Assembly: GCA_964555295.1 (NCBI GenBank)
Contig: CAZKRL010000062.1
Coordinates: 1-6,152, forward strand
Direction of reading: 5' to 3'
From: CAZKRL01 sp964555295
Lineage (GTDB): Bacteria; Bacteroidota; Bacteroidia; Flavobacteriales_D; Sanyastnellaceae
Length of the DNA: 6,152 bases
A program made the position numbers and the translations under genes. Position 1 is the stretch's first letter, and the number at the start of each line of letters is the position of its first letter. This document shows positions 1 to 6,152 of the stretch, in pieces. The notes under the pieces were generated by a model that did not search any database, was not told the origin of the DNA, and saw nothing but the letters and a program-made list of their open reading frames with translations.

Positions 1-2198
1 ACATCCTGACACGCTGGGTATTGGCAATAATCTATTGGATCGCCACAACCCGCTGTGGCATCGTAGTTACACGCGGCAGTGTCTATACAACCGGGGAACA
101 CACATGAGCCATCATCACATCCGGCCGATACACTGAAGTTGCAAGCGCCTACAATTGCGCAACCTGGGTAGGTGCACGACTCATCATTACATCCTGCGGC
201 TTCATTATAGTTACATGCATTCACATCATTACAACCAGGGTAAACACAACTGTTGTCATCACAAACGGATGTGCTGTCGAAGTTACAGGCAGTGACATCG
301 GTACATCCCACCGTTCCGATGGTTGTAAAAATGTCGCCAACAGGGAAGTTGGCAGGCCCCGCGAGGAGAAAACCATTACTGCCCTCAATCGACCAGGAAA
401 TTTCCTCATCCCCAACTCCCCCGCCAACAGTGATTCCATAACATAGAGCACCAAGACAAACGTCTACGAAGCCGACGCCACCGGTGGCTAAAGAAACATT
501 CACCGCCTCGTTGGATGAGTTCAAATCATAGATTACCAGATTAGCACCATCCCAACCATTACCTGCAGCATCAAAGAGCCCCACGACATAATTAGACTCA
601 CCTTGAACACAATTACAATTTTCACTGTAGAAGGCCGATTGATCCTTGTTCCAGTCATTGGCAGACTGAGCATATGCCGCATCGTCCACTTGTATACAGC
701 TTAAGTTCGGGTTACCCACCGCACTGAAGTTAAAGAAATTCACGTTGTTGCCATTGCGTATGTTCAGGCTTTGCAGGTCATTATTACTGCATATCACCCA
801 ATTGATGAGAGGGTTTTGTGACAGATCCAGCACATCGATTTGATTATTGGAACAATCAACAAATTCCAAAGATTGATTAGAGGATAGCTCGAGCGATGTG
901 ATTTGGTTATTGCTACACTGCAGTTGACTGAGATTCTGGAGTGCAGAAACATTTAAACTCGTAAGTTGATTGAAAGAGCAATCCAATTGGCCCAGTGAAG
1001 TGAAAGCCTCGATCCCGGTGAGATCCGTTATCTCTGCATTAGACACATTCATGGTACCTGAAAATAAAATAGCCTCCAAACATTCGATTTCATCGTTGCC
1101 ATTGGTATTGATTTCTGCATTTGCCAGAAGGGCATTCTTGAAATTCACGTCAGGAATATTGATATTGCATAGGCAAAGAGTATCGTAGCTGGTTTGAGAA
1201 TCCTTAAGCCAATCTTGACGGCTCAACGCAAAAGCAAGGTCATCTACCTGAATACAATTTAAATTCGGGTTATTCTGAGCATTGAAAGCAATAGGGCGGC
1301 CTTCAATTTCAACCATGTTAATATTATTTCCGTTACGAATATTCAATTCTACGAGAGAAGGATTGTCGTTGCAAATGATATAGCTCAAAGCGGGGTAATC
1401 AGACAAATTCAATGAAAGCAATTGATTCCCACTGCAATTCAGTGACTCCAGTGTCAATTGAGGACCGTTTGAACCTGCGATTTCTAAAGTGGTAATGGAA
1501 TTGTTCTGACAAAGAAGAGTGGTTAGCAGTGGGTTATTCGTTACACTCAAAAACGGTAACAAATTACCGTCACAAGCTAAAGTGGTAAGCTGAGAATTAA
1601 AAGACACATCGAGACTACTAATAAAATTCGCACCACAAGAAAGTATATCTAAAAGTAAATTTTGAGATACGTCGAGATTGTCAAGAAGGTTATCAAAACA
1701 ACCAAGCACTCTGAGGTTTGGACTGAATGAAAGATCCAAACTCACCAGTTGATTGCTATAACAAAGTAATTCTTCAAGAGCCGGGCTATCGATTAGATTC
1801 AAAGTTGACAGACTGTTCTCAAAGCAATTCAATTTTACCAAATTCGACGATAATACCAATGATGAAATTTGATTGCCATTGCAATATAATTCTGTTAGAT
1901 CTGTCATCCCAGACACATCCAAAGCGGTAAGAAGATTGCCTCTGCAAAACAATTGGGAAACATGAATAAAGTTTTCTATGCCAGAAAGGTCCGATATTTC
2001 AAGAAAATCCAACGCAAGCGGAGAGTTATACGCTTGTGCTTCCGAAACCTGAATTTCCCCATCTTGGTTAAGATTTACAGCGGGATTCTGCAAAAGAGCG
2101 TTTTTAAAATTGGCATCAGGAATGGAAATGTTCTGAGAAAACGTAATAGTAGATAGTGTTACTAAAAACGACGCGACAATAGTACGAGTCAACTTCAT
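1..2198 (-). CDS. Secreted multidomain leucine-rich-repeat protein, 3' end outside window
   Basis: The frame starts at ATG (2196-2198) and stays open for 732 codons to the window edge, so the C-terminus is missing. Translation begins MKLTRTIVASFLV, giving a typical Sec signal peptide (about residues 1-22, ending in TFSQ). Then follow LRR cassette 1 (23-344, about ten repeats), LRR cassette 2 (345-530, about four repeats), a glycine-rich beta domain with a GNGWDG motif (531-630), and cysteine-rich 24-residue repeats (631 onward). The LRRs follow LxxLxCxxNxLxxLdls, with Cys at the position after the fourth hydrophobic residue. This layout is typical of surface or secreted Bacteroidota proteins, which often end in a type IX secretion sorting domain; that end would lie left of position 1 and cannot be confirmed. 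A binding or adhesion role is inferred only from the domains. No Shine-Dalgarno is seen before the ATG. The gene is divergent from glyQS. Confidence 0.9.
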   Translation of the reverse strand, partial: MKLTRTIVASFLVTLSTITFSQNISIPDANFKNALLQNPAVNLNQDGEIQVSEAQAYNSPLALDFLEISDLSGIENFIHVSQLFCRGNLLTALDVSGMTDLTELYCNGNQISSLVLSSNLVKLNCFENSLSTLNLIDSPALEELLCYSNQLVSLDLSFSPNLRVLGCFDNLLDNLDVSQNLLLDILSCGANFISSLDVSFNSQLTTLACDGNLLPFLSVTNNPLLTTLLCQNNSITTLEIAGSNGPQLTLESLNCSGNQLLSLNLSDYPALSYIICNDNPSLVELNIRNGNNINMVEIEGRPIAFNAQNNPNLNCIQVDDLAFALSRQDWLKDSQTSYDTLCLCNINIPDVNFKNALLANAEINTNGNDEIECLEAILFSGTMNVSNAEITDLTGIEAFTSLGQLDCSFNQLTSLNVSALQNLSQLQCSNNQITSLELSSNQSLEFVDCSNNQIDVLDLSQNPLINWVICSNNDLQSLNIRNGNNVNFFNFSAVGNPNLSCIQVDDAAYAQSANDWNKDQSAFYSENCNCVQGESNYVVGLFDAAGNGWDGANLVIYDLNSSNEAVNVSLATGGVGFVDVCLGALCYGITVGGGVGDEEISWSIEGSNGFLLAGPANFPVGDIFTTIGTVGCTDVTACNFDSTSVCDDNSCVYPGCNDVNACNYNEAAGCNDESCTYPGCAIVGACNFSVSAGCDDGSCVFPGCIDTAACNYDATAGCGDPIDYCQYPACQD
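3..308 (-). repeat. Cysteine-rich 24-residue tandem repeats (GCxDxxACNYDxxAGCDDxSCxYP)
   Basis: Residues 631-654, 655-678, 679-702 and 703-728 are four consecutive units, and a fifth begins at residue 729 (ACQD) and leaves the window. The first three are exactly 24 residues (72 bp) and the fourth is 26. Each carries four cysteines, at unit positions 2, 8, 16 and 21 in the 24-residue form, and most have acidic residues between the third and fourth Cys. The pattern is familiar from long arrays in secreted Bacteroidota proteins. Even cysteine numbers would allow two disulfides per unit after export. Codons differ between units, so the array is not a fresh DNA-level duplication. Confidence 0.85.
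309..608 (-). other. GNGW-type glycine-rich beta domain of the LRR protein
   Basis: Residues 531-630 contain YVVGLFDAAGNGWDGANLVI, then a LCYGITVGGG segment and EEISWSI. From memory, this resembles a domain common in secreted Bacteroidota proteins with the pattern YxLxLxDxxGDGWxGAxLxI, a later cysteine, Y-x-I-x-V-G-G-G, and an EISW strand. Function is not established to my knowledge. A carbohydrate- or surface-binding beta-sandwich is a reasonable guess. Confidence 0.6.
609..1166 (-). repeat. LRR cassette 2 (four repeats, duplicate of cassette 1)
   Basis: This region covers residues 345-530. It restarts with NINIPDVNFKNALL, nearly identical to the opening of cassette 1. It has a second EF-hand-like loop and an EITDLTGIEAF segment matching EISDLSGIENF of cassette 1. 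About four LRR units follow (LDCSFNQ, LQCSNNQ, VDCSNNQ, VICSNND), then LNIRNGNNV, NPNLSCIQVDD, a Trp-Asn-Lys-Asp segment and CNC. It is shorter than cassette 1 by about 136 residues, or roughly six repeats, while both caps are kept. Confidence 0.85.
1167..2132 (-). repeat. LRR cassette 1 (ten repeats with N- and C-terminal caps)
   Basis: This region covers residues 23-344 of the secreted LRR protein. It opens with an N-cap reading NISIPDANFKNALL, followed by an EF-hand-like loop. About ten LRR units of 20-23 residues come next, each carrying a Cys-x-x-N signature such as LYCNGNQ, LNCFENS, LLCYSNQ and LNCSGNQ. It closes with a long last repeat (LNIRNGNN) and a C-cap containing NPNLNCIQVDD, a Trp-Leu-Lys-Asp segment and a CLC motif. 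The same cap-repeats-cap order recurs directly downstream, so this is one half of a tandem internal duplication. Confidence 0.85.
2040..2075 (-). other. EF-hand-like calcium loop in first LRR N-cap
   Basis: Residues 42-53 read NLNQDGEIQVSE. This fits the loop pattern D/N-x-D/N-x-D-G-x-I-x-x-x-E, with Asn instead of Asp at position 1. A matching loop (NTNGNDEIECLE, residues 364-375, positions 1074-1109) sits at the same place in cassette 2, though it has Asp rather than Gly at position 6. Calcium binding is inferred from the pattern only. Confidence 0.5.
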
Positions 2199-2222
2199 AA
2201 TCAAATTGTTTGGTTAGGTGAA

Positions 2223-2236
2223 ATCAGAAATCTGAT
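2223..2236. repeat. Short inverted repeat in the LRR gene leader
   Basis: ATCAGA and TCTGAT are perfect reverse complements separated by AA. The centre lies about 31 bp upstream of the LRR start codon and downstream of the predicted transcription start. It could be a small operator or a weak leader hairpin. A loop of only two bases makes a stable RNA hairpin less likely. Confidence 0.3.
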
Positions 2237-2240
2237 ATTC

Positions 2241-2272
2241 TCTTCAAATATCGCAAGACATCTTCAAAGATA
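2241..2272 (-). repeat. Direct repeat overlapping -7 element (tandem promoter-like copies)
   Basis: On the minus strand the string TTTGAAGA occurs twice, 20 nt apart (2261-2268 and 2241-2248). Each is preceded by a TA-rich stretch: TATCTTTGAAGA and GATATTTGAAGA. The downstream copy differs from TAnnTTTG only at the first base. This could be a second promoter or a chance repeat. Confidence 0.35.
2265..2272 (-). promoter_or_regulatory. Bacteroidota -7 promoter element TATCTTTG for the LRR gene
   Basis: Read on the minus strand, TATCTTTG matches the Bacteroidota primary-sigma -7 consensus TAnnTTTG exactly. A TTG lies 24 nt upstream, slightly beyond the usual 17-23 nt spacing, so the -33 match is weaker. 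It would give a leader of about 55-65 nt before the ATG at 2198. Confidence 0.5.
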
Positions 2273-2385
2273 GAAACACAAAATGCATGAGAAATACAAT
2301 TCCATCGGTTAATAAGGTTGCAAGACTAACTACCATGACCCTACTGTTAAACAGACGATTATAATCCAACCATTATTTTCGCGCC

Positions 2386-3933
2386 ATGCAAAACAATGAC
2401 GACAAACTCAAAAAAATAATATCGCACTGCAAAGAGTACGGGTATGTATTCCCTTCCAGTGAAATTTATGACGGACTCAGTGCAACGTATGATTACGGTC
2501 CGTACGGTTCGGAGTTAAAGAACAACATTCGCGAGTACTGGTGGAAAGCAATGACAAGAATGCACGAAAACATTGTCGGAATTGATGCAGCCATCTTCAT
2601 GCATCCAACAACATGGAAGGCAAGCGGACACGTTGATGCGTTCAATGATCCCTTGATTGATAACAAAGACTCCAAAAAGCGTTATCGCGCCGACGTTCTT
2701 CTGGAAGACTACATCAAAAAAATTGAAGCTAAAAATGACAAGGAAATTGAAAAAGCCCGCAACAAATTTGGCGAGGCATTCAATGAGGAGCAATTCCGCA
2801 GCACCAATCCGAATGTACTGAGAAATCAAGAGAAAATCTCATCAGTGGAGGCAAGGATGAAAGCAGCTCTGGAGAATTCTGATCTTATTGCCGTAAAACA
2901 ATTGATAGAAGATCTTGAAATTGCCGACCCGGAGACAGGCTCGAGGAATTGGACAGATGTAAGGCAATTCAATCTCATGTTTTCCACCGAGCTCGGCTCA
3001 GTTGCAGGTGATGCGGCCACCATCTACCTCCGGCCTGAAACTGCACAAGGCATTTTCGTCAATTTCCTCAACGTCCAAAAAAGTGCTAGAATGAAAATCC
3101 CCTTTGGGATTGCGCAAACCGGGAAAGCTTTTAGAAATGAAATCATCGCACGTCAATTCATCTTTAGAATGCGTGAATTCGAGCAAATGGAAATGCAGTT
3201 TTTCATCAAACCCGGCACTGATAAAGAATGGTATGAATACTGGAAAAATGCCAGAATACAATGGCATCTTTCGCTTGGATTGGGAAAAGAAAATTACAAG
3301 TTTCATGATCACATCAAGCTTGCGCATTACGCCAACGCGGCCTGCGATATAGAATTCAACTTCCCAATGGGATTCAAAGAACTTGAAGGCATTCATTCGC
3401 GCACCGATTTCGATCTGGGCAATCACGAAAAATTTTCGGGTAAGAAATTGCGGTATCATGAAACCGAGAGTGGTGAAACTTTCGTGCCGTATGTCATTGA
3501 GACATCTATCGGACTTGATCGCATGTTTCTTGCGGTACTTACGAGCGCATTCGTGGAAGAAAAACTGGAAGATGGTTCCGAGCGTATCGTGTTGCGAATA
3601 CCTCCCGCACTGGCACCCATAAAGGTTGCAGTGCTCCCCTTGCTCAACAAAGATGGATTACCCGAGAAGGCAAGAGAGATTGTTGAAACACTCAAATACG
3701 ATTTCAATTTACAATATGACGCCAAGGATGCCATTGGCAGAAGATACCGCAGACAAGACGCCATCGGCACCCCGTATTGTATTACCATCGATCATGAGAC
3801 ACTGAAGGACAATTGTGTTACGATAAGGGAGCGGGATAGCATGAGGCAAGAGAGAATATCAATTGATCAAGTATCCAATGTGCTACATCAAAATACTCAG
3901 CTGAACCGCTTGTTATCCAAACCGTCTAATTAA
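2386..3933 (+). CDS. glyQS: Glycine--tRNA ligase, single-chain alpha2 type
   Basis: This enzyme charges tRNA-Gly with glycine using ATP in the cytoplasm. The 515-residue protein starts MQNNDDKLKKIISHCKEYGY and continues into FPSSEIYDGLSATYDYGP, the family's N-terminal signature. That places the start correctly, although no Shine-Dalgarno is visible. Catalytic-domain landmarks are WKASGHVDAFNDPL (from residue 77), RPETAQG (216-222), class II motif 2 with FRNE (249-252) and REFEQMEMQFF (from 263), and motif 3 ETSIGLDR (372-379). A charged, helix-rich insertion of about 90 residues lies between the N-terminal motifs and RPETAQG. The anticodon-binding domain starts near residue 412 (IKVAVLPLL). 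Length and motifs fit the archaeal/eukaryal-like homodimer used by Bacteroidota, not the two-subunit glyQ/glyS enzyme. It appears intact. It is divergent from the LRR gene and convergent with the glycosyltransferase gene. Confidence 0.97.
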   Translation: MQNNDDKLKKIISHCKEYGYVFPSSEIYDGLSATYDYGPYGSELKNNIREYWWKAMTRMHENIVGIDAAIFMHPTTWKASGHVDAFNDPLIDNKDSKKRYRADVLLEDYIKKIEAKNDKEIEKARNKFGEAFNEEQFRSTNPNVLRNQEKISSVEARMKAALENSDLIAVKQLIEDLEIADPETGSRNWTDVRQFNLMFSTELGSVAGDAATIYLRPETAQGIFVNFLNVQKSARMKIPFGIAQTGKAFRNEIIARQFIFRMREFEQMEMQFFIKPGTDKEWYEYWKNARIQWHLSLGLGKENYKFHDHIKLAHYANAACDIEFNFPMGFKELEGIHSRTDFDLGNHEKFSGKKLRYHETESGETFVPYVIETSIGLDRMFLAVLTSAFVEEKLEDGSERIVLRIPPALAPIKVAVLPLLNKDGLPEKAREIVETLKYDFNLQYDAKDAIGRRYRRQDAIGTPYCITIDHETLKDNCVTIRERDSMRQERISIDQVSNVLHQNTQLNRLLSKPSN

Positions 3934-3939
3934 GACCCA

Positions 3940-5049
3940 TTACCTTAACAACTTAGCACGCTCCCAGTATTTCTCGAAGGAAACTTCATGCCGATACGCA
4001 AGTAAATTCTGTTGGTATTGCTGTTGGTGGTCTTTGATTTCGCTCAGTGCTGAAACCAACTCATGTGCCTGATGAATCAGCACTCCAAAGCCGTAGTTCT
4101 TGATGAATTGCAGAGAGAGGAAATCTGTGCTAATCACAGGGCAGCCCGCCAAGATTGCACGCATGATCTTTCCCGAGGATTTACCAACATATTCAAGCCA
4201 CATCATAGAAGAATAAAACGCAATTATGCATAAAGAAGATTGATGAAGTGATAACAATTCCTCATCACTAAGTGGGTTTTCGATCCAAACAATTCTCTCG
4301 TGGCGATATAATGGATTCGATGCATAACCTCTATTCCTGCCCACCATTACCAAATAATATTCATTTGATGTGAAAGGGAAAACAGACAATATCAACTCAA
4401 TATTATTCTCACGATCGATACCCCCTGCATACAATACTAATAACGAGCCAACGGGTATATTTAATCGAGAATTCCAATTTATGTCAGTTGGCTGTATTGG
4501 AGTCTCGCTCAGCGGAGCATTTGGCAGTACAACTGCATGGTCTATTGAAATCCCGGGTATTTGCTGCATGGTGATTTCAACCCTTGATTCATCAGGAACA
4601 ATCCATCTTATGGCCTTACGCGCATATCGCTTTTCTGCATTTACCCATATTTTCAAATAATTGATATCAGGAAATTCATCACTTAAATAATAGTAATCAA
4701 TTCCCTTTAACCCAGCCATCCTTCCTGCCAAACTGCTACCCACCAAACCTATTCCCCAAAAACTCGAATATTTTTTGAAATAAGTTAATCGTATAATTAA
4801 TAGGTTCAATAAATAAAACAGTCCTCTTCCCTTACCCCATTTCCAAGCCCATGCATTATCGAGGAATATAATCTTCACACTATCACTGAATATTTCATTG
4901 TAATCTTCATTACTGCGCTCACACAGATACAAATCGATCTCATGGCCTTCATTCATCAACTTCTTGATAGTACTCAGCGCAAAAGGCATAAACAACAAAC
5001 GAGGTCCGTCCAATGTTGCTCTGCCGAAGATTACACCTAGTCTTGCCAA
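3940..5049 (-). CDS. GT4-like (GT-B fold) glycosyltransferase
   Basis: This 369-residue cytoplasmic protein probably transfers a sugar from a nucleotide donor during surface-polysaccharide assembly. The N-terminal half opens with a beta strand (MARLGVIFGRATLDGPRLLF) and has the GHEIDLYLCER strand typical of GT-B enzymes. A linker VVLPNAP (173-179) leads to the C-terminal donor domain: LLVLYAGGIDRENNIELIL (203-221), YLVMVGRN (232-239), RIVWIENPLSDEELLSLH (252-269) and GKIMRAILAGCPVIST (293-308). The last aligns with the NKxxEYMAxGkPVI motif, but Arg297 replaces the usual Glu. The start is TTG; an in-frame TAA lies seven codons upstream and there is no ATG between. The next in-frame ATG, at residue 21, would remove the first beta strand. 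The gene lies 97 bp downstream of the aminotransferase on the same strand. Donor and acceptor cannot be read from sequence. Confidence 0.85.
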   Translation of the reverse strand: MARLGVIFGRATLDGPRLLFMPFALSTIKKLMNEGHEIDLYLCERSNEDYNEIFSDSVKIIFLDNAWAWKWGKGRGLFYLLNLLIIRLTYFKKYSSFWGIGLVGSSLAGRMAGLKGIDYYYLSDEFPDINYLKIWVNAEKRYARKAIRWIVPDESRVEITMQQIPGISIDHAVVLPNAPLSETPIQPTDINWNSRLNIPVGSLLVLYAGGIDRENNIELILSVFPFTSNEYYLVMVGRNRGYASNPLYRHERIVWIENPLSDEELLSLHQSSLCIIAFYSSMMWLEYVGKSSGKIMRAILAGCPVISTDFLSLQFIKNYGFGVLIHQAHELVSALSEIKDHQQQYQQNLLAYRHEVSFEKYWERAKLLR

Positions 5050-5146
5050 CGTCTTATTATTAATCGATTATTATATTCAGTACTGAAGCAAAAGAAACCC
5101 CAAACAACTTGTAACAATCACTATTATATTGTATCATATATTGACA
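5050..5146. other. AT-rich spacer with two short palindromes
   Basis: This 97-bp spacer lies between the aminotransferase stop and the glycosyltransferase TTG. It is AT-rich and has no open frame. It contains the palindromes TTCAGTACTGAA (5076-5087) and TAATCGATTA (5061-5070), both close to the glycosyltransferase start. No clear TAnnTTTG promoter was found on the minus strand, so cotranscription with the aminotransferase is the simplest reading. The palindromes may be chance in AT-rich DNA. Confidence 0.35.
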
Positions 5147-6152
5147 CTACAAATTTTCAACTATTATATTCATATAGTTCACCACTTGTGCCTGCTCATC
5201 TTCACTGAGTCCTAAACCACTCGGTATGTAAAAACCATTTCTGGCCAATTTTTCTGCCACCGGATATTTCTCGTTGGCAAACCAACCCATTTTTTGAAAA
5301 ACCGGTTGCTCGTGCATACACCAGAAAAAAGGACGGGTGCCCACCTTCCGATCTGTCAGTTCAGTGACCATGCGCGAAGCCATTTCCTCAGACGGACAAA
5401 CCATTCCGAAAACCCAGTATATATTTTCTGCATAGTCCGTATTTGCCATCGGAAGTTGAATTCCCATATTCGATAGAAAAGAAAGATTCTGCATATAAAA
5501 ATTGCCCATTCTTCTTTTCAGCTCAACGTGATGATGAATTCTTTCTAATTGCGCAAGACCAAGGGCGGCTTGCATATTGGTCATTCGATAATTCCAGCCG
5601 AGTTCTTCATGAACGAAACGACGTCCTTTGGGTTCGAAAGCAAGATTGCGATACTTCTTGCATTTTTCAGCGAGCTCATCGTCATTGCAAACAATCATTC
5701 CTCCTTCCCCTGAGGTGATATGTTTATTAGGGTAAAAACTGAACGTGCTGATATCACCAAAACTCCCGCACATACGGCCATTATAGGTTTGACCGTGCAT
5801 CTCTGCAGCATCCTCAATCAACTTCAAACTATGCTTTTTACACAAGGCCAACACAGGGTCCATATCCACCGGCAAACCATAAATATGCACTACCAAAATG
5901 GCCTTAGTTTTTTCGGTAATCTTCGCTTCAATTTGATTAACGTCCATATTCCAAGTCAGTGGATCGCTATCCACAAGCACTGGTCGGCCACCAGCATAAT
6001 ATACAGACTGTGCGGGTGATATGATAGTAAAAGCAGGCATAATTACCTCGTCACCCTGCTTGATACCAATAGCTTTTAAAGCAATGTCGAGAGCTGCTGA
6101 GCCATTGGATACCGCCACAGCATGCTTTCGATTTACATAACCCGAAAATTGC
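5147..6152 (-). CDS. DegT/DnrJ/EryC1-family sugar aminotransferase, GDP-perosamine synthase-like, 5' end outside window
   Basis: This PLP-dependent enzyme moves an amino group, usually from glutamate, to a nucleotide-linked keto-sugar. The frame stays open to the right edge, with 334 visible residues. A GTG at 6118 is not the true start, because upstream residues read QFSGYVNRKHAVAVSNGSAA, which continues the family's N-terminal motif; I estimate roughly 30-40 residues are missing. In visible numbering, the PLP-pyridine Asp is D114 in IEDAAEMHGQ, and the Schiff-base Lys is K143 in FYPNKHITSGEGGM (codon 5723-5725). Also present are the substrate-side motifs HEELGWNYRMTNMQAALGLA and RPFFWCMHEQPVF, and the C-terminal GFYIPSGLGL. 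This pattern is close to RfbE/Per GDP-perosamine synthases, which act on GDP-4-keto-6-deoxymannose; other 4-keto-sugar substrates remain possible. It lies upstream of the glycosyltransferase on the same strand, consistent with an O-antigen or capsule operon. Confidence 0.9.
   Translation of the reverse strand, partial: QFSGYVNRKHAVAVSNGSAALDIALKAIGIKQGDEVIMPAFTIISPAQSVYYAGGRPVLVDSDPLTWNMDVNQIEAKITEKTKAILVVHIYGLPVDMDPVLALCKKHSLKLIEDAAEMHGQTYNGRMCGSFGDISTFSFYPNKHITSGEGGMIVCNDDELAEKCKKYRNLAFEPKGRRFVHEELGWNYRMTNMQAALGLAQLERIHHHVELKRRMGNFYMQNLSFLSNMGIQLPMANTDYAENIYWVFGMVCPSEEMASRMVTELTDRKVGTRPFFWCMHEQPVFQKMGWFANEKYPVAEKLARNGFYIPSGLGLSEDEQAQVVNYMNIIVENL

Noticed and set aside
221..2156. Several short open frames on both strands inside the LRR gene
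   Set aside because: They overlap the continuous 732-codon minus-strand frame, which has clear repeat structure and a signal peptide. Their translations show no recognisable domains.
2374..2381. TATTTTCG as a -7 promoter element for glyQS
   Set aside because: It has one mismatch to TAnnTTTG and sits within 5 bases of the ATG, which would force a leaderless or internal start. No other good plus-strand promoter was found in 2199-2385.
2199..2385. T-box or other riboswitch leader for glyQS
   Set aside because: The intergenic region is 187 bp with no T-box motif, specifier stem or terminator-like hairpin, and T-boxes are not typical of Bacteroidota.
3930..3948. Possible terminator hairpin TTAAG/CTTAA between the convergent genes
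   Set aside because: The stem is only 5 bp, AT-rich and with a 9-nt loop, and no T-tract follows on either strand.
6116..6118. GTG as the start of the aminotransferase
   Set aside because: The frame stays open to the window edge, and the upstream residues (GYVNRKHA) continue the conserved family motif, so the gene is truncated by the window rather than starting here.

Overview
The window looks like chromosomal DNA from a member of the Bacteroidota, probably a free-living Flavobacteriales- or Sphingobacteriales-like lineage. Four things point there: a secreted leucine-rich-repeat (LRR) protein with the cysteine-bearing repeats and 24-residue GCxDxxACNYD-type repeats common in that phylum; a TAnnTTTG-type -7 promoter element; genes without obvious Shine-Dalgarno sequences; and a single-chain alpha2-type glycyl-tRNA synthetase. 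No RNA gene, insertion sequence, CRISPR array or phage gene was seen.

Region 1 (1-2198, minus strand) is one long open frame that runs off the left edge. It has at least 732 codons without a stop. It encodes a secreted modular protein: signal peptide, a large LRR cassette, a second shorter copy of the same cassette, a GNGW/GDGW-type beta domain, and an array of cysteine-rich 24-residue repeats. The C-terminus is outside the window. Region 2 (2199-2385) is the divergent intergenic stretch. It holds a good Bacteroidota promoter for the LRR gene, a partial second copy of that element, and a short inverted repeat. Region 3 (2386-3933, plus strand) is the complete glycyl-tRNA synthetase gene, glyQS.

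Region 4 (3940-6152, minus strand) carries two sugar-metabolism genes transcribed leftward. The first is a DegT/DnrJ/EryC1-family aminotransferase cut by the right edge, closest in motif pattern to GDP-perosamine synthases. The second is a GT4-like glycosyltransferase that starts with TTG. Together they suggest the end of a surface-polysaccharide (O-antigen or capsule) cluster that meets the housekeeping gene glyQS tail to tail, with only 6 bp between the stop codons.

Functionally, the aminotransferase would make a nucleotide-activated amino sugar and the glycosyltransferase would add a sugar to a growing glycan. The LRR protein is probably exported as a surface or secreted adhesin-like protein. 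glyQS is an unrelated core translation gene between them. I see no convincing evidence of a wholly new system. The most unusual items are the nested duplication in the LRR protein, its disulfide-rich repeat array, and a glycosyltransferase lacking the usual acidic residue of its donor-site motif.
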